Positions 36,295 through 45,467 of a DNA stretch of 64,000 bases are shown here, in pieces (within the stretch, counting starts at the first letter, position 1; each line of letters starts with the position of its first letter). The stretch spans positions 1 to 64,000 of the forward strand of contig CAYPWY010000010.1 of the NCBI GenBank assembly GCA_964414835.1, written 5' to 3'. This DNA is from Eshraghiella sp964414835. Its GTDB lineage: Bacteria > Bacillota > Clostridia > Lachnospirales > Lachnospiraceae. The notes under the pieces are model-generated. The model was not told the DNA's origin. It did not search any database and saw nothing but the letters and a program-made list of their open reading frames with translations. Position numbers and translations under genes: made by a program.

Positions 36295-36864
36295 TCACTT
36301 TCCTTTTTTCTGTACAGAATATCCGAATTTTCCTATTTTATTGCCCAGCTCAAAATACTCTCCGTGGGAATATGCCACCAAATCTGCATCATTAAGATTA
36401 AACTTTCCGTTCTCATCCATATATTTGTCATTAACAGAAACATTTACCACCTCTGCAATAAACATATCATGGCTGCCAAGCCTCTTAATCTCAGTGACCT
36501 TACACTCAATGCTTACCGGACTTTCTTCAATTCCCGGTGCGCTGACAATCTGGGATGGAAGCTCTGTAAGCTTCATCTCTTTAAACTTGTCCACATCCCT
36601 GCCTGAACGCACTCCGCAAAAATCAGTTGCAAATGCCAACTCTTTTGTCACAAGATTTATTACAAATTCGCCTGTTTCTTCTATTATATTATGGGAGTAT
36701 CTCTCTGGTCTGACCGATATAGATACCATTGCAGGGTCGGAGCATATTGTTCCTGCCCATGCAACCGTTATTATGTTAGGGCGTTCTCCCTTCCTCTGAC
36801 AGCTTACCATAACTGCCGGTACAGGATAAAGCATATTGCCAGGTTTCCAATTCTGTCTTGCCAT
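36295..36864 (-). CDS. Flavin reductase family protein (FMN-binding split barrel)
   Basis: 189 residues of the flavin reductase-like, FMN-binding split-barrel family: PVPAVMVSCQRKGERPNIITVAW, then ISVRPERYSHNIIEETGEFVINL. The usual role is reduction or binding of FMN, sometimes as the electron donor for another enzyme. Neither neighbour (aroK, PPase) suggests a partner. Confidence 0.85.
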   Translation of the reverse strand: MARQNWKPGNMLYPVPAVMVSCQRKGERPNIITVAWAGTICSDPAMVSISVRPERYSHNIIEETGEFVINLVTKELAFATDFCGVRSGRDVDKFKEMKLTELPSQIVSAPGIEESPVSIECKVTEIKRLGSHDMFIAEVVNVSVNDKYMDENGKFNLNDADLVAYSHGEYFELGNKIGKFGYSVQKKGK

Positions 36865-36944
36865 ATTTCTCCATTCCGCGCGGCGCGCCTGATACTTTCC
36901 TGCACATTCCGCACTATACTATTTATTGATAATTTATTTATATT

Positions 36945-38582
36945 TTACTGGGTAATCTCCATCATAAGCTGCGGAACAATCTGTTTTTTACGGGACACAA
37001 CTCCCGGCAGCATCACAGAGCCATCCTTCGCCTTAACGCCAAGCGCATCCTCCGCAAGCTGTCCTGCGCCGTCTCCCACATACAGAAGCTCCGTTCCCGG
37101 CAGCATCATATCCGTAAGCATGAAAAACAGCATATCCACGCCCAGTGTCTTGTATTGTTCCTTCATATACGCAAAAATCTTTTTCTTGACCTGCGCCAGC
37201 TCATCACTGTCCATACATGACACCTGACCGATTCCGAATGTAACCTCTCCAATGGAAAATTTTTTGTAGTCGCTTGTGAAAAGCTCTTTGGCTGACTTTT
37301 CGCTGATATTGCTTCCTGCAAAAAACATTTCATGTGCATATTCCTTGAGATTAATATCTGCAAGCTTCGCCAATTCCTCTGCAGCTGTTTTATCCTCTTT
37401 GGTACAGGTAGGCGAGCGGAAAAGCAATGTATCTGATATGATAGCCGAACACATAAGCTTGGCTATTACAGGCTCTATCTCAATACCCTCCGCCTTGTAA
37501 AGTCCGTAAATAATCGTAGATGTACATCCTACCGGCTGGTTTCTGAAGAACACCGGCGACATGGTCTCGATTGAGCCAAGTCTGTGGTGGTCAATTATTT
37601 CCAGTATCTCAGCGGCATCAATGCCTGCCACTGCCTGTTTCGCCTCATTGTGGTCAACCATTATGACCTTCTTTTTCTGAGCTCCGAGAAGGCTTCTTCT
37701 GGAAATCATTCCCACATAATGACCATGCTTATCAAGCACAGGGAAATCCCTATGCCTTTTCTCTGTCATAACCTTGCGTATGTCATCTACATAATCGTCA
37801 ATTCTGAAAGAAATAAGTCCCTCTTTTCTCATCATATGACCTATCGGAATACTCTGAAAAATCAGTCTTGATACTATAAACGCATCATGGGGAGAGCTTA
37901 TTATCGTACATCCGTTATCCTGTGCCAGTTTTGATATTGTAATTGAAACAGGGGCTTTATCACACACAACTATGCATCCTGCGCCCATCTCAATAGCACA
38001 GAGCTGTGCCTCATACCGGTTGCCCACAATAACAATATCACCCGGCTCGATGCTTTCCTCCATAACCTCCGGCGTGGCAACTGCCGTACACACCTTACCG
38101 GTAACGGTAGGACGTTTCTCACTGCCGCAGACAATTCTTCCATCCAAAGTTTCCGCAATCTGTTTGTATGTGGTTTCCGAAAGCTCCAGCAAATCGTTAT
38201 CATACACATCCATATATGATGTGGCTATATCGGTTATTGTGATAATTCCTTCAAGTTTTTTGTTTTTAACTACCGGAAGTGTCACCACTCCGATTTCATT
38301 CATCATATTCCACGCTTTTTTGATGGATATTGCGGATTTTACGCTTTCTGTCTTACGAATCTGCAAATCGCTTACCTGCGCTCTCAAATCCTGAAGAAAC
38401 GGCGGAGCCTGTACATCACAGCTGCTCAGAACAAACTGGGTTTCTTCATTAAGCTGCCCTGCTCTGTACGGCTTGTAATCTTCGGTTTTTGTCATTTTAT
38501 TTTTCAAATTGGCATAAGCAATCGCCGAACAGATTGAATCAGTGTCGGGATTTCTATGTCCAACTACATAAACTTCACCCAT
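36945..38582 (-). CDS. ppaC: Manganese-dependent inorganic pyrophosphatase with CBS and DRTGG domains
   Basis: Family II PPase of 545 residues. The catalytic DHH domain is split: HRNPDTDSICSAIAYA near the start, then VDHNEAKQAV and IDHHRLGS after an insert. The insert (about 70-300) has two CBS motifs (IGVVTLPVVKNKKLEGIITITD and HRDFPVLDKHGHYVGMISR) flanking a DRTGG domain. A C-terminal DHHA2 domain completes it. CBS-PPases hydrolyse PPi and are tuned by adenine nucleotides and diadenosine polyphosphates. Confidence 0.93.
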   Translation of the reverse strand: MGEVYVVGHRNPDTDSICSAIAYANLKNKMTKTEDYKPYRAGQLNEETQFVLSSCDVQAPPFLQDLRAQVSDLQIRKTESVKSAISIKKAWNMMNEIGVVTLPVVKNKKLEGIITITDIATSYMDVYDNDLLELSETTYKQIAETLDGRIVCGSEKRPTVTGKVCTAVATPEVMEESIEPGDIVIVGNRYEAQLCAIEMGAGCIVVCDKAPVSITISKLAQDNGCTIISSPHDAFIVSRLIFQSIPIGHMMRKEGLISFRIDDYVDDIRKVMTEKRHRDFPVLDKHGHYVGMISRRSLLGAQKKKVIMVDHNEAKQAVAGIDAAEILEIIDHHRLGSIETMSPVFFRNQPVGCTSTIIYGLYKAEGIEIEPVIAKLMCSAIISDTLLFRSPTCTKEDKTAAEELAKLADINLKEYAHEMFFAGSNISEKSAKELFTSDYKKFSIGEVTFGIGQVSCMDSDELAQVKKKIFAYMKEQYKTLGVDMLFFMLTDMMLPGTELLYVGDGAGQLAEDALGVKAKDGSVMLPGVVSRKKQIVPQLMMEITQ

Positions 38583-38603
38583 TGTCTACCTCTTTAATCA
38601 GTT

Positions 38604-39338
38604 TTATAATATTCCCGAATTAATTAAAAACATAATTATTACCAATATTAAAGTCAGCCCATTTACGGCTATGGCTGCTATTATTCCGTTTCTGAGCCTG
38701 CCGTAGCGTTTGTCGGCATTGTTCTCAATGGCATCTATTGCGTCCTTAAGATTTTTATAGCTGATAAGATTGTCCTTATGTAATGATGTTTCCAATCCTT
38801 CATGCATAATCTCAAATCGTTTAACCGACTGGTCCACCTGTTCCAGACTTTCGCTTATACTTGCCACCTTTTTAACAGAAGCATCTATATCACTTAGGTT
38901 TTCACTCATTTCAGACACACGCTTTACTGAAGCATCTATATCTTCAAGGCTTTCACTAAGCTCCAGCACACGCTTCACCGAGGCGTCTATATCTTCAAGG
39001 CTTTCGCTAAATTCCAAAACACGCTTTACCGAGGCGTCTATCTGCTCCAGCTTTCCGGCATTATCATTGCGGTCTGCCGCCGCATCAATTCTGGCAAGTC
39101 CTGCATCAAGCACATCCCGCAGCTCAACAAGCATGGTTTCCGTCCGCTCACTGCTTGCCGCTATACTGTCAAAATAATTCATCATCTGATTCTTAGTAGA
39201 TGCCGCATTGACCTCCCGGCTGACTATATTTTTAATTTCATCAGATGTTATATGACCGGTTTCATGCCTTGGCTCTTTACTTTTATTATCTTTAAAACGC
39301 TTGTCCAATCCGGAAAAAACATTAAACTTACGCGCCAT
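38604..39338 (-). CDS. Coiled-coil membrane protein with five 17-residue repeats
   Basis: Unrecognised 244-residue protein. Residues 97-181 are five tandem 17-residue repeats of the form LEDIDASVKRVLELSES, likely a long helical coiled coil or a repeat bundle. A charged N-terminal region precedes it, and one membrane helix (IIAAIAVNGLTLILVIIMFLI) ends the protein, suggesting a tail-anchored cytoplasmic rod. Similar shapes occur in chemotaxis-like or septation proteins, but no such motif is present. It sits between PPase and spoVT. Confidence 0.7.
   Translation of the reverse strand: MARKFNVFSGLDKRFKDNKSKEPRHETGHITSDEIKNIVSREVNAASTKNQMMNYFDSIAASSERTETMLVELRDVLDAGLARIDAAADRNDNAGKLEQIDASVKRVLEFSESLEDIDASVKRVLELSESLEDIDASVKRVSEMSENLSDIDASVKKVASISESLEQVDQSVKRFEIMHEGLETSLHKDNLISYKNLKDAIDAIENNADKRYGRLRNGIIAAIAVNGLTLILVIIMFLINSGIL
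38796..39050 (-). repeat. Tandem 51-bp coding repeats
   Basis: Five in-frame copies of a 51-bp unit encode the 17-residue repeats of the coiled-coil protein. Copies are similar but not identical, with the inner ones closest. Copy number could vary by recombination. Confidence 0.75.
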
Positions 39339-39407
39339 AGCTTTCCTCCTAATATAGATGTTTATTTTATATTACGCTAAAATATTACACAAGTCAAACA
39401 AATAAAG

Positions 39408-39437
39408 AAAAGGATTGCGCCTTCGCCCAATCCTTTC
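39408..39437 (-). terminator. Rho-independent terminator of spoVT
   Basis: AAAGGATTG (39408-39416) pairs with CAATCCTTT (39429-39437) around a GC-rich inner part; TTCTTTATTTG follows on minus. Confidence 0.75.
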
Positions 39438-39452
39438 AAATACACAAATACA

Positions 39453-39998
39453 CTAAGTTTCCATCTGTTTTCCCAAAAATCCTGCTGCCGAGGACGTCAG
39501 TTTCTGCTCTGTTTCCCCGAATTTGGTCTTCGGCTCCTTGGTTGTTATTATAACTGAGCCTATTGCATCTCCCTCACATATAATGGGACTTATCGCCTGA
39601 GCCTGAAATTCCTCCTCGCCCTGTGTTATCGGCACAAAACGCCGTTCTTCTCTGGTAGCCATGAGATTTTCACGTTCATCAATAAGGTTTTCAAGCTGCT
39701 GGCTTATAGGCTTCATAAGCATATCCTTTTTGGAGCCGCCTGACACTGCGATTATCTGGTCTCTGTCGGTTATACAGATTACATTTCCGGTGGTCTGTGC
39801 AAGTGCTTCCGCATACTGCCTTGCAAAATCACCAAGCTCTCCTATAGGCGAATATTTTTTTAATATTATTTCTCCCTCTCTGTCAGTGAATATTTCAAGA
39901 GGGTCACCTTCCCTGATTCTTAAAGTTCTTCGGATTTCCTTAGGCACAACAACTCTGCCTAAATCGTCAATCCTTCTAACAATACCGGTTGCTTTCAT
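39453..39998 (-). CDS. spoVT: Stage V sporulation protein T (AbrB-family regulator)
   Basis: 181 residues: an N-terminal AbrB/swapped-hairpin DNA-binding domain (MKATGIVRRIDDLGRVVVPKEIRR) and a C-terminal GAF-like domain. Length and both halves match SpoVT, which controls late forespore genes. It has its own terminator and stands apart from its neighbours. Confidence 0.93.
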   Translation of the reverse strand: MKATGIVRRIDDLGRVVVPKEIRRTLRIREGDPLEIFTDREGEIILKKYSPIGELGDFARQYAEALAQTTGNVICITDRDQIIAVSGGSKKDMLMKPISQQLENLIDERENLMATREERRFVPITQGEEEFQAQAISPIICEGDAIGSVIITTKEPKTKFGETEQKLTSSAAGFLGKQMET

Positions 39999-40094
39999 AT
40001 AGAAATTCCTCCATTTAAAAATACTGTGTCTGAAGTCTAGTATCTGTAAACGAAGGGATTTTATACCTGCTTTATTACTTGAACTGCATGTGGT

Positions 40095-40451
40095 TTATCC
40101 CAGTGTCCGTCTCTCCCGCTCAAGCTCAAAATATAATTTTCTGACACTCCACTTACTGTTGGTAGGTGTCATAACTGCCTTATATTCAATTCCGGTGTTT
40201 TCGTTTTTGAGCTGCGCCAAAATTCTGTCCATATGCTTGTCACTTAACCGGCAAAATACCAGCAATGGTCCATATGATGTCTCCCTGATATTATTCTCCG
40301 GAATGCCTTTTCCTTCTGCAAGCATCGCCAATGTACATCCATACATATCCTTATTGACAGCCACTGCTTTAATCTTAAGATTGGATGATATTTTTTTTAC
40401 AAATCCGGTCTGTTTATCATCAAGCCCGAACATTAATATTTTTTCGTTCAT
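40095..40451 (-). CDS. DUF3783 domain protein
   Basis: 118-residue cytoplasmic protein that I recognise as DUF3783: KILMFGLDDKQTGFVKK at the start and GPLLVFCRLSDKHMDRILAQLK in the middle. No catalytic motif is evident and the role is unknown. It follows the ABC-F gene by about 40 bases. Confidence 0.7.
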   Translation of the reverse strand: MNEKILMFGLDDKQTGFVKKISSNLKIKAVAVNKDMYGCTLAMLAEGKGIPENNIRETSYGPLLVFCRLSDKHMDRILAQLKNENTGIEYKAVMTPTNSKWSVRKLYFELERERRTLG

Positions 40452-40493
40452 ATACGGCTCCTGTCATTGAAAATATTTATTAAGTAACCGTCC

Positions 40494-41558
40494 CTATACA
40501 GACAGCAGCGAATATTCCTCCAGATTCCACACCTTATCAACCACATCATTGTAAAATTCAGGCTCATGGCATACCAAAAGTATTGCTCCTTTATATGATT
40601 TCAAGGCCCTTTTCAGTTCCTCCTTGGCATCCACGTCAAGGTGATTGGTGGGCTCATCAAGAAGCAGTATATTAGTCTCCACATTAATCAGCTTGCAAAG
40701 ACGTACTTTTGCCTGCTCGCCGCCGCTTAACACGCGGACCTTACTCTCTATATGCTGTGTTGTCAATCCGCACTTGGCAAGTGCCGAGCGCACCTCATAC
40801 TGTGTCATTGAAGGAAATTCTTCCCATATCTCTTCAATGCAGGTATTTTCGCTTGGTTTAATCTCCTGCTCAAAGTATCCTTTATATAGATAATCTCCAA
40901 GCTCCGCTTTGCCTGATAAGGGCCGGATAAGCCCCAAAACGCTTGTCTCAAAAATAACCTTCCCTGCCGCTCTTGCTTCCTTAAAATTAAACTCCGGTTT
41001 CGTTTTTTCTCTGGCAAGCTCTATGACGTCCATCTTGTCCAGCTTCTTCTGGCGTGACATAGCCATATTGCGGGTTGCAACCCGCGCCTTGTTGCGTGCG
41101 ACAAAATCCTTGAGCTGATCTATCTCCTGCTGCTGCCGCCTGTATGCTGCTTCAAGCTGGGATTTTTTTACTTCATAGACTTCTTTAAATTTATAATAAT
41201 CTCCCACATACCTGTTGAGCTCCTGATTTTCCATATGATATATTATGTTCACAACGCTGTTGAGAAATTCCATATCATGTGATATGAGAACAAAAGCATT
41301 TTCGTATTCCTGCAAATACCGTCTAAGCCATTCAATATGATTCTCGTCAAGATAGTTGGTAGGCTCGTCCAGCAAAAGAATATCCGGCTTCTCCAAAAGC
41401 AGCTTCGCCAGCAGCACCTTGGTCCTCTGCCCTCCGCTAAGCTCCGTAACATCACGGTCAAGCCCTATCTCATTAAGTCCGAAAGCCCTTGCAATCTCTT
41501 CAACCTTGGCATCTATAATATAAAAGTCGTGACTTAAGTTTTCAGCATTAAGTATCAT
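40494..41558 (-). CDS. ABC-F family protein lacking both Walker A motifs (probable decayed gene)
   Basis: 354 residues, where this ABC-F type is usually near 520. Both signatures (LSGGQ at 40-44, LSGGE at 277-281), both Walker B motifs (LLLDEPTNYLD and LLLDEPTNHLD) and the inter-domain linker with VATRNMAMSRQKKLDK are intact. Both P-loops are missing: residue 9 jumps to HDFYIIDAKVEE, and FETS (about 202-206) jumps straight to LGLIRPLSGK. Two deletions that both keep the frame are implied, near 41531 and 40943. It should not bind ATP normally. ABC-F proteins protect or assist the ribosome. Confidence 0.8.
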   Translation of the reverse strand: MILNAENLSHDFYIIDAKVEEIARAFGLNEIGLDRDVTELSGGQRTKVLLAKLLLEKPDILLLDEPTNYLDENHIEWLRRYLQEYENAFVLISHDMEFLNSVVNIIYHMENQELNRYVGDYYKFKEVYEVKKSQLEAAYRRQQQEIDQLKDFVARNKARVATRNMAMSRQKKLDKMDVIELAREKTKPEFNFKEARAAGKVIFETSVLGLIRPLSGKAELGDYLYKGYFEQEIKPSENTCIEEIWEEFPSMTQYEVRSALAKCGLTTQHIESKVRVLSGGEQAKVRLCKLINVETNILLLDEPTNHLDVDAKEELKRALKSYKGAILLVCHEPEFYNDVVDKVWNLEEYSLLSV

Positions 41559-41568
41559 ATATTATATC

Positions 41569-43665
41569 CTAGCTAATCACACGGGTACAAGCGATAACCG
41601 ATTTCTGTCCCGGAATTTCGTTATTTTTTATGACGGTCATCTCACAGTTATGGTTTTCTCCGTTTCTTGTAATGACCTGCATATTAAATGTAAAAAACCT
41701 TTCATTACTGTTAAAAAATTCATCTATATATTCTTTGGAGGTTCTGCGTATAAATTCACCTCGGCTGTCAGCAGAAAGAACATTGCGTACAAACACATCT
41801 ATCATTTCCTGCATAGGCGCCTTTTTGTTGCTCTGCTTAACACTGCCATCATCCTTATACAAAGTGGTTATCGTTCCGTCAGTGTAATTCATCTCAATAA
41901 TTTCAGTATATATGTGGCATAAAAGGGGATAAAAATCCAGTGCCTGCTGTTTATTACGCCTGCTCTGCTCCTTGGTTACATCCCTTATACAAAACAAAAA
42001 TCTGGCTTTACCGTCAACGTCGCCAACGTAACGTATTGCAACACTAATCCACATCCATTTGCCTTTTTCGTTTTTCCGGCTTACGATAATGTTCTCCGCC
42101 CTGTTTTTCCGCCTTGCAGCAAGACAGCCTTCTATAACCCTTTTCTTGGTGTAATTTTCCTCAGGTGAAAAGGTCTGTGTATTATTAATGTAAAGTTCTT
42201 GAGGCGATGTTTTATATATTCTTATATATTCGGAATTAACGCTTATCATACGCAATTCATCATCATCATATTCATATAATGCCATTGGCCCTATAATTTC
42301 ATCCAGAAAAAGCCGTACCTGAGGGTCCTTGACATTAAGTATATTGTCAATATCTATATCGTTAAAATCTTCACGATAGTAATTATCTGCATTTTGTCGG
42401 CACTTTTCCACAAACTCCTGTTCTGACACAGGCTTGGAATAGAGATACCCCTGTATATAATCACTGCCTATACTTTTGAGAAATGCTGCCTGATTACTTG
42501 ACTCAACTCCCTCTGCAACAACAGACATGCCAAGCCATTTCGCCATTTTCACCACACTGCTTACCACATTGCCTGCTCTGTAAGAAGTAACAATCTCATC
42601 TATAAGCTTCTTATCCACTTTAAGTACATCAAAACACAAATCCTTTAAAAGATTCAGTGATGAATAGCCTGTCCCAAAATCATCCATAAGTACAATATAA
42701 CCTTTGGTCTTAAGCTTATTGACTGTATCAATCAGCCGTTCAGGATTATCCATATAGGCTGTTTCCGTTATCTCAACGCGAAGATAGCCTTCCGGTATAT
42801 TGTATTTTTGAACCAGTCTGTCCAGAATATCCGTTAAATCATCATGATACAGATTGGCTCTTGACACATTTATGGAAAGAGGCACTGCATTATCGCCCTC
42901 ATCAAGCATCTCCCTGATAATGCGGCATGCCTCCTCCCATACATAATGGTCAAGCTTATTAATCATAAAATTTTTCTCAAACACAGGAACAAAACTGCCG
43001 GGCATGAGAAGACCGTATTTGGGATGCTGCCACCTTACAAGCACCTCGCCTGCCGCCACTCTGCCATTCCTTGTATTGTATATTGGCTGGATTACCACAA
43101 AAAATTCCCTGTTGGCAATACCTCTTTCCATATCCGATACAAGGTGCTGCCATGTAACAAGCTCTTCGCGCTTGGTTTCCGTATAAACCTCGACTTTATC
43201 GGTATGTATGCCCTTAATACTGTTAAGTGCAATAATGGCCCTGTCACACATCTTAATTACAGGAAGACTTCTGTCCTCAATGTAATATACTCCGGCCTGC
43301 ACAAAAAGACGGTATTTCTCCGAATCCGTCTCTATTGTGTACTTCATTTTGTCTCTGATAAGAGAAAAGGTAGTATCATTCTTAATACATAGGCAGATAA
43401 ACTTATCTCCGCCCACTCTGCCGATTATTCCTGAACCGAATATCTCATTGCGGAAAGTATTTACAAGCTCCTGCAATACTTTATCGCCCATATCCATGCC
43501 GAAAATATCATTGACTACCTTAAATCTCTCAATATCCCAGACCACAAGCATATACTCTAAGTCGGAATTTTCATCAAGTATCCTTCTGGTCTCTGACAGG
43601 AAGCTCTTAAATAAGAGCACTCCTGTCAGTTCATCATATAACAGTTCTTTTTTCAAATCGCCCAC
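41569..43665 (-). CDS. GGDEF-EAL-PAS protein (cyclic di-GMP phosphodiesterase candidate)
   Basis: 698 residues: GGDEF domain (1-155) with a degenerate active site (GGDKF near 85-89), EAL domain (about 170-425) with EVLVRW, NVSRANL, MDDFGTGYSSLNLLKDL and VAEGVES, which look catalytically complete, and a PAS/PAC domain (about 450-560) plus a second PAS-like end. It lacks membrane helices. The likely activity is hydrolysis of cyclic di-GMP, with the GGDEF half as a GTP or regulatory site. The start is a GTG at 43665 with AGGAG eight bases ahead. Confidence 0.88.
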   Translation of the reverse strand: MGDLKKELLYDELTGVLLFKSFLSETRRILDENSDLEYMLVVWDIERFKVVNDIFGMDMGDKVLQELVNTFRNEIFGSGIIGRVGGDKFICLCIKNDTTFSLIRDKMKYTIETDSEKYRLFVQAGVYYIEDRSLPVIKMCDRAIIALNSIKGIHTDKVEVYTETKREELVTWQHLVSDMERGIANREFFVVIQPIYNTRNGRVAAGEVLVRWQHPKYGLLMPGSFVPVFEKNFMINKLDHYVWEEACRIIREMLDEGDNAVPLSINVSRANLYHDDLTDILDRLVQKYNIPEGYLRVEITETAYMDNPERLIDTVNKLKTKGYIVLMDDFGTGYSSLNLLKDLCFDVLKVDKKLIDEIVTSYRAGNVVSSVVKMAKWLGMSVVAEGVESSNQAAFLKSIGSDYIQGYLYSKPVSEQEFVEKCRQNADNYYREDFNDIDIDNILNVKDPQVRLFLDEIIGPMALYEYDDDELRMISVNSEYIRIYKTSPQELYINNTQTFSPEENYTKKRVIEGCLAARRKNRAENIIVSRKNEKGKWMWISVAIRYVGDVDGKARFLFCIRDVTKEQSRRNKQQALDFYPLLCHIYTEIIEMNYTDGTITTLYKDDGSVKQSNKKAPMQEMIDVFVRNVLSADSRGEFIRRTSKEYIDEFFNSNERFFTFNMQVITRNGENHNCEMTVIKNNEIPGQKSVIACTRVIS

Positions 43666-43693
43666 CTGCTACACTCCTGTGTGAAAATTTGTA

Positions 43694-44842
43694 CTAGATA
43701 AGACTCTTATAAAGAGCTGTAATCTCCTCAACACTTGTCTCTCTAGGATTGCCCGGTCTGCACGCATCATCATATGCCGACTGTGCAAGGAAAGGAATGT
43801 CCTCTTCCTTAACAATTTCCTTAAGGTCTGCCGGAATTCCTACATCCTGTGAAAGCTGTCTTACAGCATCAACAGCAGCCTTTCTGTATTCCTCCTGAGT
43901 CATGTCATCAACGCCCTGAACACCCATTGCTCTTGCTATGTCTCTGTACTTCTCACCTGTAGCAGGCGCATTGTATTCCATAACGGTAGGAAGAATAATA
44001 GCGTTGGCTACTCCATGAGGGGTATCGTAAAGCGCTCCGAGAGGATGTGCCATTGAATGAACAATACCAAGTCCTACATTAGAAAATCCCATACCTGCAA
44101 CGTACTGTCCAAGTGCCATTCCCTCTCTTCCTTCCGGAGTATTCTCAACTGCACCTCTCAGATTCTTTGCAATGATTTCTATTGCCTTAATATGGAACAT
44201 ATCGGAAAGCTCCCATGCTCCCGCTGTGATATATCCCTCAATTGCGTGAGTAAGGGCATCCATACCTGTGGCAGCTGTAAGCCCCTTAGGCATAGTTGAC
44301 ATCATCTCAGGGTCAACAAATGCGACAACCGGAATATCCTTAGGGTCAACACATACCATCTTACGATGCTTTTCATCATCTGTAATAACGTAATTGATTG
44401 TAACTTCTGCAGCTGTTCCTGCCGTTGTCGGAACTGCAAAGGTTGTGACTGCCTTATTCTTAGTAGGTGCAACACCCTCAAGGCTTACAACATCAGCAAA
44501 ATCAGGGTTATTGATAATAATACCGATTCCCTTGGCTGTATCCATTGATGAACCGCCGCCGATTGCAATTATGTAGTCTGCTCCCGATTTCTTAAACGCT
44601 TCTACACCTGTCTGTACATTCTCAATTGTAGGGTTGGCTTTAATATTGGAATATACCTCATAAGCAAGTCCTGCTCCGTCAAGAACATCAAGAACCTTCT
44701 TGGTTACTCCGAATTTGATGAGGTCCGGGTCAGAACATACAAAAGCTTTCTTAAGTCCCCTTCCTATTGCCTCGTCTGCAATAGATGCTATTGCACCTGC
44801 TCCATGATAAGATGTTTCGTTCAAAATAAATCTGTTTGCCAT
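43694..44842 (-). CDS. Iron-containing alcohol dehydrogenase (FucO-like)
   Basis: 382 residues of the group III iron alcohol dehydrogenases. NAD-binding GGGSSMDTAKGIG and the iron ligands in DALTHAIEGYI, SMAHPLGALYDTPHGVANAI are visible. Closest in appearance to lactaldehyde reductase or other fermentative dehydrogenases; the substrate is not certain. A good sigma-A promoter lies upstream, so it is probably its own transcript. Confidence 0.9.
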   Translation of the reverse strand: MANRFILNETSYHGAGAIASIADEAIGRGLKKAFVCSDPDLIKFGVTKKVLDVLDGAGLAYEVYSNIKANPTIENVQTGVEAFKKSGADYIIAIGGGSSMDTAKGIGIIINNPDFADVVSLEGVAPTKNKAVTTFAVPTTAGTAAEVTINYVITDDEKHRKMVCVDPKDIPVVAFVDPEMMSTMPKGLTAATGMDALTHAIEGYITAGAWELSDMFHIKAIEIIAKNLRGAVENTPEGREGMALGQYVAGMGFSNVGLGIVHSMAHPLGALYDTPHGVANAIILPTVMEYNAPATGEKYRDIARAMGVQGVDDMTQEEYRKAAVDAVRQLSQDVGIPADLKEIVKEEDIPFLAQSAYDDACRPGNPRETSVEEITALYKSLI

Positions 44843-44884
44843 AATAACTTCTCCTTTACATTGTGGGTCGCCCCTGATATTTAT

Positions 44885-44914
44885 ATTTTACCACTAACAC
44901 TGTTACTTTTACAA
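44885..44914 (-). promoter_or_regulatory. Sigma-A-type promoter for the alcohol dehydrogenase
   Basis: On minus TTGTAA (44909-44914), 18-base spacer, TAAAAT (44885-44890). Confidence 0.5.
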
Positions 44915-45020
44915 CAAATTATGTGAAATACTTCTGTTTTTTTGTGAAAAAATATAGTAAAATTTAATTATATCTGAAAAAGCATTTTGCCTATTATAAG
45001 AGAAAGTATAGAGATTTATT

Positions 45021-45371
45021 ATGCACGAATTATCCATAACCGAGGGAATATTAAATACTGCCCTGAACGAGGCCCGGCGCAGCAATGCGGCTAAAATCAC
45101 CGGCATTGTTCTGGGCATGGGGCAGCTTAGCAGCGTAGTTCCTGAATGTGTTCAGGAATATTTCGATATGCTTAGCGAGGACACCATAGCTCACGGTGCA
45201 AAGCTTACCTTTAATTATATTCCTGCCGTTCTGAAATGCAGGGAATGTAATAATCGCTTTCCCATGGAACATATGAGACTTATATGCCCGGCTTGTAACA
45301 GTCAAAAGGTGGAAATTGTTGAAGGCAGGGAATTTTATATAGACCGGCTTGAGGTAGAACTGCCAGAGTAG
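45021..45371 (+). CDS. hypA: Hydrogenase nickel metallochaperone HypA
   Basis: 116 residues. The N-terminal MHEL gives the nickel-binding His2; two Cys pairs (CRECN and CPACN) form the structural zinc site. It loads nickel into [NiFe] hydrogenase, or urease in some bacteria. No hydrogenase or other hyp genes are in the window. The ribosome site is weak (AGAG), and it faces away from its neighbour dehydrogenase. Confidence 0.93.
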   Translation: MHELSITEGILNTALNEARRSNAAKITGIVLGMGQLSSVVPECVQEYFDMLSEDTIAHGAKLTFNYIPAVLKCRECNNRFPMEHMRLICPACNSQKVEIVEGREFYIDRLEVELPE

Positions 45372-45401
45372 CCGTTTTTTATTTTGCCCGGAAGTCAGAA
45401 A

Positions 45402-45433
45402 AACGGGAAACCGCTTAATGCCGGCTTCCCGTT
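45402..45433. terminator. Terminator between hypA and the zinc-ribbon membrane protein
   Basis: AACGGGAA (45402-45409) pairs with TTCCCGTT (45426-45433). On minus a T5 tail follows, fitting the leftward gene best; on plus the tail is weaker. Confidence 0.7.
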
Positions 45434-45467
45434 ACTGTTTAAATTAATTTCAATATCTATGGTGTAA

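Noticed and set aside
44905..44960. Rex-type operator upstream of the alcohol dehydrogenase (TGTGAAAT...)
   Set aside because: Only half-sites are present; the second inverted half is too different.
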